Shown: positions 1-8,647, counted from the stretch's first letter. The stretch is DNA of 49,795 bases from JAUNKE01 sp041853585 (GCA_041853585.1 JBGZSM010000041.1:1-49795); one strand, 5' to 3'. Notes: generated from the sequence alone by a model not told the origin. A program made the numbers and translations.

Positions 1-59
1 ATATATCTTACATCAATTTTGAAAAAATCCCCGAAAGTTTATGTTAATCTATTAGGCGT

Positions 60-141
60 AGAGGGACGAGAAGAAGGCAGGTCACCAATCAATTTATAAA
101 AGAGGGATGAGAAGAAAACAGGTCACCAATCTATTTATAAA
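60..141 (+). repeat. Two tandem 41-base direct repeats upstream of the first gene
   Basis: Copies at 60-100 and 101-141 abut and differ at only a few positions. Each carries GAGAAGAA, then the near-palindrome GGTCACC, then ATTTATAAA. The second copy ends just before the ribosome site of the 156-1649 gene, so both would lie in its leader if transcription starts upstream. A similar word order (GGGATGAGAATAGGTTGCC) recurs near 5208, which suggests a dispersed element. Function unknown. Confidence 0.8.
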
Positions 142-155
142 AAGGAGAGAGTGAA

Positions 156-1649
156 ATGAACAGAATCAAAAAAACTCTAGCATTAACAACAGCAGGTATT
201 ATGACGATGATGACAATCCATACGGGAAATATAACCGCCTTTGCGCAAGAAAATTCCCTATTCCAAGAAAACCATTTTGTAGCTTTGTTGCAAGATGATT
301 TGAACAAACCGATTTTACCGGCAGCGGATGAAAATGCGGATGAGATGATCGCGGAGATATTCGGGAAGCCGATTCTAAAATCGATGCTTTCCGGCGATAT
401 GGTCGGAAAAGATAAGACTAAACCGAAAGTAATTACATTTAAAGTAAAAAGCGACGGCGAAAAGGAATTTTTATCCAAGGATGTTAAGGCGAAATCCGGC
501 TACAAACTAACCGTTTATAAAGATGTGGATTTTGAAAAAGAATTGGATAAGGAAGACAAAGACGAAAACAAAAAGATTATGATTCCGACAGAAGCGGGAA
601 AAACGGCGGAAGTTTTTATCAAAACAGAGGAAGATAAGGACGATGCCAAAGATGATGAAGTCTACTATAAAGTGATTTTTGAGAGAGAAAAAGCAAAAGA
701 TGACGACAAAAAAGAAGAGAAACTGAGCGTTTTAGGTGTAGGAATCGATTTGAAAGCGGCGGATGCGACCAAGGAGAATCCAAAGGTCGTTGCCATCAAG
801 ACGAAAAAAGCGGTCTTAAGTCTTGAAGCGGACAGCAAGGACTTTGAAGGTAAAGAGCTGGGCGACATTGAAATGTTCTCTGACAAGTCTTTTGAAAAAG
901 GAAAGGATATCCGAAAACAAGATTTGCAAGAAGGCAAGATGGTTTCCGTTTTCTTGAAAGTCCGATTGTTGGATAGGAGCGAGAAATTTTATGAGCTTCA
1001 AGTGACCAGAGAAGCGGATAAAAAAGATGATAAGGGCGGCGACTCCGGTGGCGGTGGAAAAACCGATGGTCCTTCCCATCGTTCGCCGGTAAGACCGGAT
1101 GGTCCTTCAGGCGGCTCGAAAGATGACAAAAAAGATGATAAAAAAGATGACAAGAAGGATATTAAACAGGACGATAAGAAGAAGGAAGAAATAAAGGATA
1201 ATAAAGTGCCGCAAGCACAACAACCTTTAACTCCGAATGTCAGCAACAAAATTTCAACCAAGCTTACTATCGGTAAAAAAGCTTATACCGTTATGGCAAA
1301 TGGAGCACCAAGTCAAAAAATGATGGATGTGGCACCGATGGTTCATCAAGGTCGTACCGTTTTACCGGCACGAGTGATTTCCGAATTGCTGGGCGTAGAA
1401 GTAAAATATGACCAAAAAACAAAGACTGCAACTTTCATCTATCAAGGAACAGGAAAAGTACAGTTGACACTTGGACAAAAGATGATGACGGTTAACGGAC
1501 AAAAAGTGGCTCTTTCGGGAGAGGTTATTTCTAAAGACGGTCGTGTATTGCTACCGCTTAGAGATATTCAAAAAGCATTCTCAGGAATCGGCTTGCAGGC
1601 AAGTCTGACATGGGATGCGGCTACAAAGACCGTTTCAATTGAAAAGTAA
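156..1649 (+). CDS. Secreted protein with C-terminal copper-amine-oxidase-N-like (stalk) domain
   Basis: A 497-residue protein starting with a signal peptide: basic MNRIKK, a hydrophobic core and an Ala-rich cleavage region near residue 30. The middle (about residues 95-290) is rich in Lys, Asp and Glu. It is followed by a Gly/Ser/Pro stretch and a low-complexity DDKK-repeat linker near residues 322-345. The C-terminal 130 residues match the copper amine oxidase N-terminal-like fold (PF07833), common in secreted and wall proteins of Clostridia and not evidence of amine oxidase activity. Its motifs are GRTVLPARVISELLGVEV and GRVLLPLRDI. The start is supported by AAGGAGAG six bases upstream of the ATG. 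It ends at a strong bidirectional terminator facing the natB gene. The exact role is unknown; a surface or envelope function is likely. Confidence 0.8.
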   Translation: MNRIKKTLALTTAGIMTMMTIHTGNITAFAQENSLFQENHFVALLQDDLNKPILPAADENADEMIAEIFGKPILKSMLSGDMVGKDKTKPKVITFKVKSDGEKEFLSKDVKAKSGYKLTVYKDVDFEKELDKEDKDENKKIMIPTEAGKTAEVFIKTEEDKDDAKDDEVYYKVIFEREKAKDDDKKEEKLSVLGVGIDLKAADATKENPKVVAIKTKKAVLSLEADSKDFEGKELGDIEMFSDKSFEKGKDIRKQDLQEGKMVSVFLKVRLLDRSEKFYELQVTREADKKDDKGGDSGGGGKTDGPSHRSPVRPDGPSGGSKDDKKDDKKDDKKDIKQDDKKKEEIKDNKVPQAQQPLTPNVSNKISTKLTIGKKAYTVMANGAPSQKMMDVAPMVHQGRTVLPARVISELLGVEVKYDQKTKTATFIYQGTGKVQLTLGQKMMTVNGQKVALSGEVISKDGRVLLPLRDIQKAFSGIGLQASLTWDAATKTVSIEK

Positions 1650-1670
1650 CAATCAAATCATAAATAACAA

Positions 1671-1699
1671 AAAGGACAGTCTGTTTCGGACTGTCCTTT
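1671..1699. terminator. Bidirectional intrinsic terminator between convergent genes
   Basis: A perfect 11-base-pair stem (AAAGGACAGTC with GACTGTCCTTT) around a 7-base loop, followed by a short T-rich stretch. It lies between the stalk-domain gene and the convergent natB gene and probably serves both. Confidence 0.85.
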
Positions 1700-1718
1700 C
1701 GTTTGCGAATTTATAATT

Positions 1719-3938
1719 TTATTGTCCGCTCTCGTCGGTCGGGTGAGCGAGCGCCTTTTTCGGTTGAAGGTTGAGCAGCATTACGCCGACTCCGATAAAG
1801 CTCAGAATAAATATCAGCGCGATTACAATCGTGATGACAATCATCGCCGGATTGGTTTGCGCCATCAGTTGCGCTTCAAGCATCTCCGGAGACATATCCT
1901 GCTGTGGCATTTGGAAAGTCTGCAGCAATTTGTCCTGGTAATATAACAGCAGAACGGAGACGCCGTTGTTCAAGAAATGCATCAGGCTTGATGTCAAAAT
2001 GCTGCCGGATTTGTGCATCGAATAGTTGAGCGCGAAGCCCAAGATGGTCGTTGTAAAAAATTTGATCAGGCTCATGTGGTAGATTCCGAAGAAAATCGAG
2101 ACGATGAGCATGGCGATATATGGTCGCATTTTTTGACGAAATGCGGAGTACATAAAACCGCGGAAGAAAATTTCTTCACAGATTGCCGGAGCTATCGCCA
2201 CGACAATTATTAAAGAGAGAAGACTTTTGCCTTTGAACAACTCTTCAATCATTTCGATGGATTCAAAGCTCTCCGGGAAAATTTTTTGCAGTCCCGCCGA
2301 AATCAATATCACGAAGAACAATGTGCCGAGCCACAAAAAGACGGAGCCGACCACATGCGCGAATCGCGGCATTTTGATGGAGAACATCTTTTTGAGGTCA
2401 AATTTTGCATAGAGCGCATAGCCGATTGCCAGAACGAGTATGCTTATTTGAATGCTGATCAGTCCCCAAAATCCGAATTTCAACTGGAAGAAAGAGCCTA
2501 CAAAAATCAGCGCCATAAAACCGATGGTCAGCAAAAAGATGGCTTCGCTGATTGTCGGCAAGCCGCCGGCTTGGATATTGTCTCTGGATTCAAAGATTCG
2601 GAAGAACTTGCTGTCCTCGCCGAAGAGAATGTCCTCGCGCTCAAACATTTTATACATCAGCGCGACGGATAGGAAGCCGAATGCCATATTGCTTGCAAGT
2701 ACGATGCCGATCAGTGCGATGTTGTATTCAAAAATCAGAATCGATTTTATGAGCAGAACGACATTGACGATTGGAATGACCGCGGTGTATAAGCTCAAGT
2801 CAAGATTCGGGATGAAGCCGATATAGGAAACCAAGATGGTGATCAGCATAATCGGTGTCGCATACAGTCCCGCCTCTTTCGGATTCTGTGCGCTTGAAAA
2901 AATTGCCAAAGTGATGGCGGATATAAAAATCGCAAACAGCACGACGCACAAAAACATGATGAGTACGGCGGGCAAAAAGCTTGCCAAATTGATTTGCAGA
3001 GCCGACTTGTCCGGCGTCATCATGTTGACGAGCGAATACATGTAGACGCCCATCAGTCCGATGGAAAGAAAATTGAGCAGGACGGAGACGCTTGCCATCG
3101 TCGCTACGGCTGAAAACTTGCCGGTGATGATTTCCTTACGAGTGACCGGAAATGAAAAAGTGGTCTCCAGCGTGCCGCGCTCTTTTTCACCGGCGGTTGT
3201 GTCGATGGCGGTGTGTGATGCGCCGTTGACCAATCCCATAATCAGAAGAAGCGGAATGATTCCACCAAGCACGCTGCCGATGGATTGTTCTTTGGTGGCG
3301 TGGTTGACTTCCTCGATGTCAATGAGATTCCAGATTTTGTCGTATTCTACACCGAGTTCCTGGAGTTTTTCTATTCGAAGATCTTCCCGGTAATCTCCCA
3401 ATCGCTCCTGTATATAATCGGATACGGTTGTTGAGTTTACATTGGAGGAAACGAAATTGACTTTATAAATCGGATTTTTGCCGCTCGTTTTTTCCACTTC
3501 GATATAAGCGTCAATATTTTTATCTTTCAAATCTTGACTCGGATTTTTAGAATCGACAATCTCGATATGAAGCTCATCGGAATTCATTGCCATCTGTGAA
3601 GGCATTTCACCCGGTACAGCATCCTTCTTATTTTCCGAACTCAAATTTTTCTTTGTTTCTTCCTTCTTATTGGAAGAAGAATCCGTTTTTTCATCCGCCA
3701 TCGTAGCGGAAAGGATATTTTTCAAATCCGCAGTACCGTTTTTGTCCGCGACTATCGCGATTTGATAAGTCTGCTCATTGAGCGAGCTCTGTACGGACAT
3801 CATGATTTGTGATGCCAAAATTGTAATCAGTGGATATAGAATGACGGGAATAAAAATATTCATAAAAACCGTCTTTTTGTCACGCAAAATGGCAAGCATT
3901 TCGTTTTTGTATAATGTCAGGATTGTTTTTTTGTTCAT
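1719..3938 (-). CDS. natB: ABC-2 type (NatB-like) permease fused to a CPBP intramembrane protease domain
   Basis: A 739-residue membrane protein. The N-terminal part is an ABC-2/NatB-type permease: one membrane segment near residues 20-45, a large outside loop with a Lys/Ser/Asn-rich stretch, then a block of membrane segments from about 225 to 460. The C-terminal third carries CPBP (CAAX protease/bacteriocin-processing) motifs: the Glu-Glu pair at 588-589 with Arg592 in EEIFFRG, His621 in FGIYH, and His654 in LMHFLNN. NatB proteins export sodium or drugs; this fused form is known in Firmicutes. The ATG overlaps the stop of natA by one base and is preceded by GAGGAGG, so the two are translated together. 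The substrate cannot be read from sequence. Confidence 0.88.
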   Translation of the reverse strand: MNKKTILTLYKNEMLAILRDKKTVFMNIFIPVILYPLITILASQIMMSVQSSLNEQTYQIAIVADKNGTADLKNILSATMADEKTDSSSNKKEETKKNLSSENKKDAVPGEMPSQMAMNSDELHIEIVDSKNPSQDLKDKNIDAYIEVEKTSGKNPIYKVNFVSSNVNSTTVSDYIQERLGDYREDLRIEKLQELGVEYDKIWNLIDIEEVNHATKEQSIGSVLGGIIPLLLIMGLVNGASHTAIDTTAGEKERGTLETTFSFPVTRKEIITGKFSAVATMASVSVLLNFLSIGLMGVYMYSLVNMMTPDKSALQINLASFLPAVLIMFLCVVLFAIFISAITLAIFSSAQNPKEAGLYATPIMLITILVSYIGFIPNLDLSLYTAVIPIVNVVLLIKSILIFEYNIALIGIVLASNMAFGFLSVALMYKMFEREDILFGEDSKFFRIFESRDNIQAGGLPTISEAIFLLTIGFMALIFVGSFFQLKFGFWGLISIQISILVLAIGYALYAKFDLKKMFSIKMPRFAHVVGSVFLWLGTLFFVILISAGLQKIFPESFESIEMIEELFKGKSLLSLIIVVAIAPAICEEIFFRGFMYSAFRQKMRPYIAMLIVSIFFGIYHMSLIKFFTTTILGFALNYSMHKSGSILTSSLMHFLNNGVSVLLLYYQDKLLQTFQMPQQDMSPEMLEAQLMAQTNPAMIVITIVIALIFILSFIGVGVMLLNLQPKKALAHPTDESGQ

Positions 3939-4741
3939 TATGCCTCCTCGGTTTTCTCGGACAAAACTATGAATGCATCACGAAGATTGCTTGTGTTGGA
4001 AAGTGCTTTGATTTCATCCGGTGTTCCGTATGCGATGATTTTACCTTGGTGAATCATCAATATTTTGTCGCAGAGATATTCCGCCTCTTCCATATAATGG
4101 GTCGAATACAGGATGGCTTTGCCGCGGTTGCGCTCGTTTTTCATAAATTCAATGATGGCGCGGCTGGCAATGACATCCAGTCCCAAAGTCGGCTCATCAA
4201 AAATATAGTTCAGCGGGTCATGCATCAGGCAGCGTGCGATATTGGAGCGCTGCATCTGACCGGTTGAAAGTTTGTCAATTTTGTTATCGGCAAAAGCGGA
4301 CATATCCAAAAGCTTTATAATCTCCTCGGAGCGCTCGTTGATCTGTGCTTCTTCAAAACCGTACAATTTTCCGACCATCTGCATCAATTCTCGAGGAGTG
4401 ATATGCTTGAACAGTTTGGTGTTGGCGGAAAGATAGCCGATGTTTCGGCGCGCGGTCTGTGAATCTTGGGCGATGAGATTTTCTTTGGTCGAAATCTCTA
4501 CTTCGCCGCCGCTTGCAGTCATCACATTGCTCAAAATTCGGAGCAAGGTGGTTTTTCCGGCGCCGTTGGGACCCAATATTCCGAGGATTTCGCCGTCTTT
4601 GGCTTCAAACCCGATATTTTGTATCGCATAAAAATTCTCTTTGGTCTTTCCCTTTTTTCCGAATAGCAAAAAACCGTTTTTTTTCTTCTCCTTAGGAATT
4701 TGTCGCTCAAACTCTTTGCTGATATTGTTGCATCTAATCAT
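3938..4741 (-). CDS. natA: ABC transporter ATP-binding protein (NatA-like)
   Basis: A 267-residue ATPase that should pair with the NatB-CPBP permease encoded just downstream. It has Walker A GPNGAGKTT, an ABC signature LSTGQMQR, Walker B NYIFDEPT and the switch His in STHYMEEAEYLCD. The longer frame begins at 4852, but I place the start at the ATG at 4741. A GGAAAGGA ribosome site lies just upstream of it, and homologous proteins begin with a sequence like MIRCNNISKEF. A small dyad GTGAT-T-ATCAC at 4755-4765 lies immediately upstream of the gene and could be an operator. Confidence 0.92.
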   Translation of the reverse strand: MIRCNNISKEFERQIPKEKKKNGFLLFGKKGKTKENFYAIQNIGFEAKDGEILGILGPNGAGKTTLLRILSNVMTASGGEVEISTKENLIAQDSQTARRNIGYLSANTKLFKHITPRELMQMVGKLYGFEEAQINERSEEIIKLLDMSAFADNKIDKLSTGQMQRSNIARCLMHDPLNYIFDEPTLGLDVIASRAIIEFMKNERNRGKAILYSTHYMEEAEYLCDKILMIHQGKIIAYGTPDEIKALSNTSNLRDAFIVLSEKTEEA

Positions 4742-5038
4742 AAATATCCTTTCCGTGATTATCACACTTCTTCGTCCTCTGTTTTGTATTTCTTTTTTTG
4801 ATTTTAAAATCGAAATTTCCATTTTGCTTTTGATTTCGTGAACCGGATTCAAATTTTATATTGCTTTCATTTTATAAATTTAGAAATCTATTTTTGAAAT
4901 CGGAGTTTCGATTTTGTTTTGCCGATTTGCGAAACAAAGTATTTTTACCGTTCTATAATTTTTTTTTGACATGAACTTGCTGACTTCACTATCTTATAAT
5001 AATACTCCTACAAAAATATAAATACAAATTATATTTTA

Positions 5039-5068
5039 TTGTTTGAGAAAGTGTAATTCGGTTATAAT
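5039..5068 (+). promoter_or_regulatory. Promoter-like site in the natA-mnmG gap
   Basis: TTGTTT at 5039-5044 and TATAAT at 5063-5068 are separated by 18 bases. No gene follows; the next feature is a hairpin with a T-run at 5097-5121, so any product would be a short RNA. Confidence 0.35.
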
Positions 5069-5096
5069 AAGAATGTTTGGTTGTAGAATGATTGAT

Positions 5097-5121
5097 GCAA
5101 GCTGTAGCTTGCAAATTTTTT
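5097..5121 (+). terminator. Intrinsic terminator-like hairpin with no gene upstream
   Basis: A perfect six-base stem GCAAGC/GCTTGC with loop TGTA, followed by AAATTTTTT. It lies about 25 bases beyond the likely start of transcription from the 5039-5068 promoter-like site. Confidence 0.5.
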
Positions 5122-5184
5122 GCCCATTTTTCTTTGGGATTTCGAAACGCAAATTTGAATCAAGCCTATGTTGACAAAAGCATT

Positions 5185-5455
5185 TCGGAAAACTTCCTTA
5201 TATATAGGGGATGAGAATAGGTTGCCATGCTTTTATGCAAAGATCGTTTTAAAAAAAAGCTTCCTATTTTATAATAGCTGAAAGCAAATTTTATTATACG
5301 CTCCACACAAACCGTTTGTAAAAAAGCTTTCTTATAGGGATGAAAAAATTCGCATGTTGATTATCAAAAATATTTTGCTGGAAAAAGCTTCCTATTTATA
5401 TAGAAAAACATAAGGAAACTTTATTTTATATCGATATAATTAGGAAGATTTTCGT
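5185..5455. repeat. Cluster of degenerate AGCTTCCTATTTATATA repeats
   Basis: Variants of GAAAAAGCTTCCTATTTATATAG occur near 5187, 5257, 5323 and 5383 on the plus strand, with an inverted variant near 5428-5452. Two copies (5187 and 5323) are followed by GGGGATGAGAA or GGGATGAAA, resembling the 41-base repeat at 60-141. No coding meaning is visible. Confidence 0.5.
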
Positions 5456-5863
5456 GTGCTCTTAATATAGTACAGTTACTGAAGGAAAATGTCAAGAAAT
5501 TAAGCAAAAGCAATTTATGAATGAAGCTTAGACGAGATTTTCATTACATGGGTAGAAAGAAAAATTTGATGACGAAAGCAAAAAGAAAATTTGAATGCGA
5601 AATAGACAGCTCGCAATAAATGAGAAAATCTCAAGAAGTAAATGGGAAATTGAAATTTGAAATGGAACATGAATTTCCCGAAAAAAATTTCAAGAAAAAA
5701 ATGTTCCACGAAAATTTTCTCCGAGAATAACAATTTTATAACTGCCGTAAAATTATTTGTAGCGATTGTAAACAGTAAAATCCGGATGTGAAACAGCTAA
5801 AACGGTTACGATAACGGAATTAGGAACTTCAAAAATAAAAGTTACAAATTGTAAAAAAATATG

Positions 5864-5891
5864 TTGACGAAAGTGAAAAATGTGGTATACT
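5864..5891 (+). promoter_or_regulatory. Vegetative promoter of mnmG
   Basis: TTGACG at 5864-5869 and TATACT at 5886-5891 with a 16-base spacer. The -10 element is extended (TGG before TATACT). Transcription should begin near 5898, giving a leader of about 68 bases. Confidence 0.75.
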
Positions 5892-5965
5892 TATCTTGTG
5901 AAACAATAAAAAATGAATTTTGATTTAAGAAGTCTTCTTAAAAAGAATCGATAGAAAGAGTAAAT

Positions 5966-7867
5966 ATGTATTTTAATGCGGGAAGTTATGATATCATTGT
6001 CGTGGGTGCGGGGCACGCGGGCTGTGAGGCTGCGTTGGCATCGGCTCGACTTGGTAAAAAAACGCTTCTGATTACGCTGAGCTTGGACACGATTGCACAT
6101 ATGCCATGCAATCCGGCAATCGGTGGAACAGGCAAGAGCCAATTGGTTCGCGAGTTGGATGCCTTGGGTGGCCAAATGGGAATAAATATCGACAAGACAT
6201 TTATTCAGTCGCGAACATTAAATGCATCCAAAGGGCCGGCGGTACAATCTGTAAGAGCGCAAGCTGACAAAAATCTTTACCATATAGAAATGAAGAGGGT
6301 GCTCGAGCATCAGGAAAATTTACAGATGGTGATGGATGAAGTGACGGAGCTTATCCATGACGATAGGGTAGTAAAAGGTGTACGAACTTTACAACTTTGC
6401 GAATACTATGCAAAAAAGGTAATTCTTTGTACGGGAGTTTTTTTGGAAGGAAGAATTTACATGGGAGAAGTCAATTTCCCATCGGGGCCGCTCGGACAGC
6501 CGAGTGCGCAATTTCTTTCAAAAAGCTTACACGAATTGGAGCTTCCGCTTCGGAAGTTCAAAACCGGAACTCCGGCGCGAGTTCATGGAGACAGTATTGA
6601 TTTTTCACAGATGGAAATTCAATACGGTGATGAAAAAATCGTTCCTTTTTCCTTTATGACGGAAGAAATTAAAGATAAGGAACAGGTTGTGTGTTATCTG
6701 ACGAGAACCAGAGAGGATACGCATTCGGTAATTCGGCAAAATCTCGCTCGCTCGGCGGTGTACGGCGGTATGATTGATTCAAGAGGGCCGCGTTATTGCC
6801 CGTCGATTGAGGACAAGGTCGTTCGATTCCCGGATAAAGCAACTCACCAATTCTTTGTGGAGCCGGAAGGGCTGGACACCAAAGAATATTATATACAAGG
6901 TTTTTCTTCTTCGCTTCCGTATGAAGTTCAATTAAAAATGTATCATACGGTAATCGGATTGGAAAATGCGCAGCTGATGCGTCCGGCGTATGCGATTGAA
7001 TATGATTGCATCGACCCGATGCATTTGGAACTGTCGCTGAAAGTCACTTCGGTGGAAAATCTTTACAGCGCGGGTCAGTTTAATGGAACAAGCGGTTATG
7101 AAGAAGCCGCTGCACAAGGTTTGATGGCTGCCATCAATGCCGCTCGAAGCATCGACGGTTTGAATCCGATTGTTTTAGATCGTGCAACCGCATATATCGG
7201 CGTGTTGATTGACGACTTGGTCACGAAAGGAACGAATGAGCCGTATCGGATGATGACATCGCGAGCGGAATATCGACTTTTGCTTCGACAGGACAATGCG
7301 GACCTTCGATTGACACAGCTGGGCAGAGAAATCGGTTTGGTGAGCGATGAAAGATATGAGGCTTTTCTTAAAAAGAAAGAGCAGATTGAGTTGGAACTGG
7401 AGCGTCTTCAAAATGAAAAAATCAAACCTTCCGAAGCGGATGAGTTTTTGGAAGCAAGAAATTTGGCGCCGCTTGGACGCACGATGACTCTGTATGATTT
7501 TCTCAAAAGACCGGAAGCGAGTTACGATTTGATGAAAGAGCTTGGCAAATATGACGGCTCACTCAACTTTCAAGTGGAAGAGCAATGTCAGATTCAAGTC
7601 AAGTACGAAGGCTATATCAAAAAACAGATTCAACAGGTTGAAGCCTTTAACAAATTGGAGAAAAGAAAAATTCCGAAGGACTTCGATTATAATCAAATTT
7701 CCGGCTTGCGATTGGAAGCGAAACAAAAGCTGGATGAAGTCCGACCGATAAATATCGGACAGGCAAGTCGAATTTCGGGAGTTTCACCGGCGGATGTTTC
7801 TGTGCTCCTCGTATTTTTGCAAGCATATAACAAAAGCAATACGCCGACAATGGAAGATTATGAATAA
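5966..7867 (+). CDS. mnmG: tRNA uridine-5-carboxymethylaminomethyl modification enzyme MnmG
   Basis: A 633-residue FAD protein that with MnmE builds the cmnm5/nm5 modification on U34 of certain tRNAs. The N-terminal dinucleotide fold is seen in IIVVGAGHAGCEAALA (from about residue 9). The family signatures GPRYCPSIEDK and GQFNGTSGYEEAAAQG are present, and the length is normal for the family. It is preceded by an extended -10 promoter and followed by a terminator, so it appears to be a single-gene unit between natA and the flagellar cluster. An AGAAAGAG site precedes the ATG. Confidence 0.96.
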   Translation: MYFNAGSYDIIVVGAGHAGCEAALASARLGKKTLLITLSLDTIAHMPCNPAIGGTGKSQLVRELDALGGQMGINIDKTFIQSRTLNASKGPAVQSVRAQADKNLYHIEMKRVLEHQENLQMVMDEVTELIHDDRVVKGVRTLQLCEYYAKKVILCTGVFLEGRIYMGEVNFPSGPLGQPSAQFLSKSLHELELPLRKFKTGTPARVHGDSIDFSQMEIQYGDEKIVPFSFMTEEIKDKEQVVCYLTRTREDTHSVIRQNLARSAVYGGMIDSRGPRYCPSIEDKVVRFPDKATHQFFVEPEGLDTKEYYIQGFSSSLPYEVQLKMYHTVIGLENAQLMRPAYAIEYDCIDPMHLELSLKVTSVENLYSAGQFNGTSGYEEAAAQGLMAAINAARSIDGLNPIVLDRATAYIGVLIDDLVTKGTNEPYRMMTSRAEYRLLLRQDNADLRLTQLGREIGLVSDERYEAFLKKKEQIELELERLQNEKIKPSEADEFLEARNLAPLGRTMTLYDFLKRPEASYDLMKELGKYDGSLNFQVEEQCQIQVKYEGYIKKQIQQVEAFNKLEKRKIPKDFDYNQISGLRLEAKQKLDEVRPINIGQASRISGVSPADVSVLLVFLQAYNKSNTPTMEDYE

Positions 7868-7875
7868 TAGGCTAT

Positions 7876-7906
7876 AAAAATTAGTAATCGTAGGTTACTA
7901 ATTTTT
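7876..7906 (+). terminator. Intrinsic terminator after mnmG
   Basis: A 12-base-pair stem AAAAATTAGTAA/TTACTAATTTTT around a 7-base loop whose 3' arm ends in five Ts. It separates mnmG from the flagellar cluster. Confidence 0.85.
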
Positions 7907-8012
7907 ACCGGACTTTGCGGTTATTTTTTTATAAGTTGAGAGTTACAAAATAATTATGAAGCGGAAATTTGATTTCAAAATCCTAATTGCGATGTAACTT
8001 AAGGGTTGTTGT

Positions 8013-8639
8013 TTGAAGGGAGATGTGAGCAATATTTTTGACAATAATGCAGAAGATATGTCAAGAAACTTTGAAGCGTTCGCCGGGAACAATTCAAAGA
8101 TTGCGATTGGAAATTTGGATTACATCGGAGAAAAGATTTCGGTTTTCTCGGTGTCGGATTTTATAAAAAAAGAAGAAGTGGTCGGCACCATCCGAATTGA
8201 ATCGAAAGTAAATTATGAAGAAGTCTACAGTGCGTTGGTCGATAGAATTGAAGGGAATAAAGTATTTTTGTTTTCGCTTCGCAATATCAGCGATGAGTTG
8301 AAGGAAGATATCAAAATCGATTATTCGCGCATTATCGAAATAAAATGTAAGAGAGAAGAAGAAGATAGAACCATAGAAGCAAGAATGATGGACATAAGCA
8401 GTGGGGGTATCGGCTTTACCGCAAAAGAAACTTTCGGTGTCGGTGAGATATTAAAAGTAGACACGAAAATTGCGGAGATTGGATTTGAGCCAAATATAAA
8501 GATACTTAGACGAGAAAAAATGGGACGACTTCTGAAATACGGATGTCGATTTGTGGATTTGTCTCTTCAAGAGGAAAGTAAAATACGAAAAGCGGTGTAC
8601 CAGTTACAGATAAAAGTGCATCGTACGAAAGTTCGATAG
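8013..8639 (+). CDS. PilZ-domain protein, first gene of the flagellar cluster
   Basis: A 208-residue protein with a C-terminal PilZ domain (about residues 105-205), the usual cyclic di-GMP receptor fold. The D-x-S-x-G-G motif is clear at 127-132 (DISSGG). The expected upstream RxxxR is not clean: there are several Arg and Lys residues between 106 and 119 but no canonical spacing, so binding is uncertain. The N-terminal half could be a YcgR-like flagellar brake domain. I use the TTG start, which has AAGGG seven bases upstream; a GTG five codons later has its purine-rich site too close. It lies eight bases before flgB, suggesting control of motility. Confidence 0.75.
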   Translation: MKGDVSNIFDNNAEDMSRNFEAFAGNNSKIAIGNLDYIGEKISVFSVSDFIKKEEVVGTIRIESKVNYEEVYSALVDRIEGNKVFLFSLRNISDELKEDIKIDYSRIIEIKCKREEEDRTIEARMMDISSGGIGFTAKETFGVGEILKVDTKIAEIGFEPNIKILRREKMGRLLKYGCRFVDLSLQEESKIRKAVYQLQIKVHRTKVR

Positions 8640-8647
8640 GGGGAGTT

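Larger units (their letters stand above)
4742..5863. other. Gene-poor AT-rich intergenic region
   Basis: About 1.1 kb between divergent natA and mnmG with no convincing gene. It holds an A/T word mosaic (4790-4925), a promoter-like site followed by a hairpin with a T-run (5039-5121), a family of short degenerate repeats (about 5185-5455), and three interleaved pairs of complementary words (5644-5708). The longest frame here is a Phe-rich minus-strand reading of A/T-rich DNA at 5515-5733 and looks spurious. A horizontally acquired or decaying region is possible. Confidence 0.6.

Noticed and set aside
107..154. Short frame MRRKQVTNLFIKRRE in the second 41-base repeat, stopping just before the first gene
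   Set aside because: Its only purine-rich site abuts the ATG, and the first repeat copy has ACG instead of ATG, so there is no support for a leader peptide.
816..1261. Ser- and Leu-rich antisense frames across the first gene
   Set aside because: They mirror the Lys/Asp/Glu-rich coding of the secreted protein on the plus strand.
5515..5733. 72-residue minus-strand frame in the natA-mnmG gap
   Set aside because: It is extremely Phe-rich, reflects A/T-rich DNA, has no ribosome site and resembles no family I know.
7907..8012. Promoter for the flagellar cluster
   Set aside because: Several weak TTGA-type words exist but none has a good -10 partner at a proper distance, so I did not list one.
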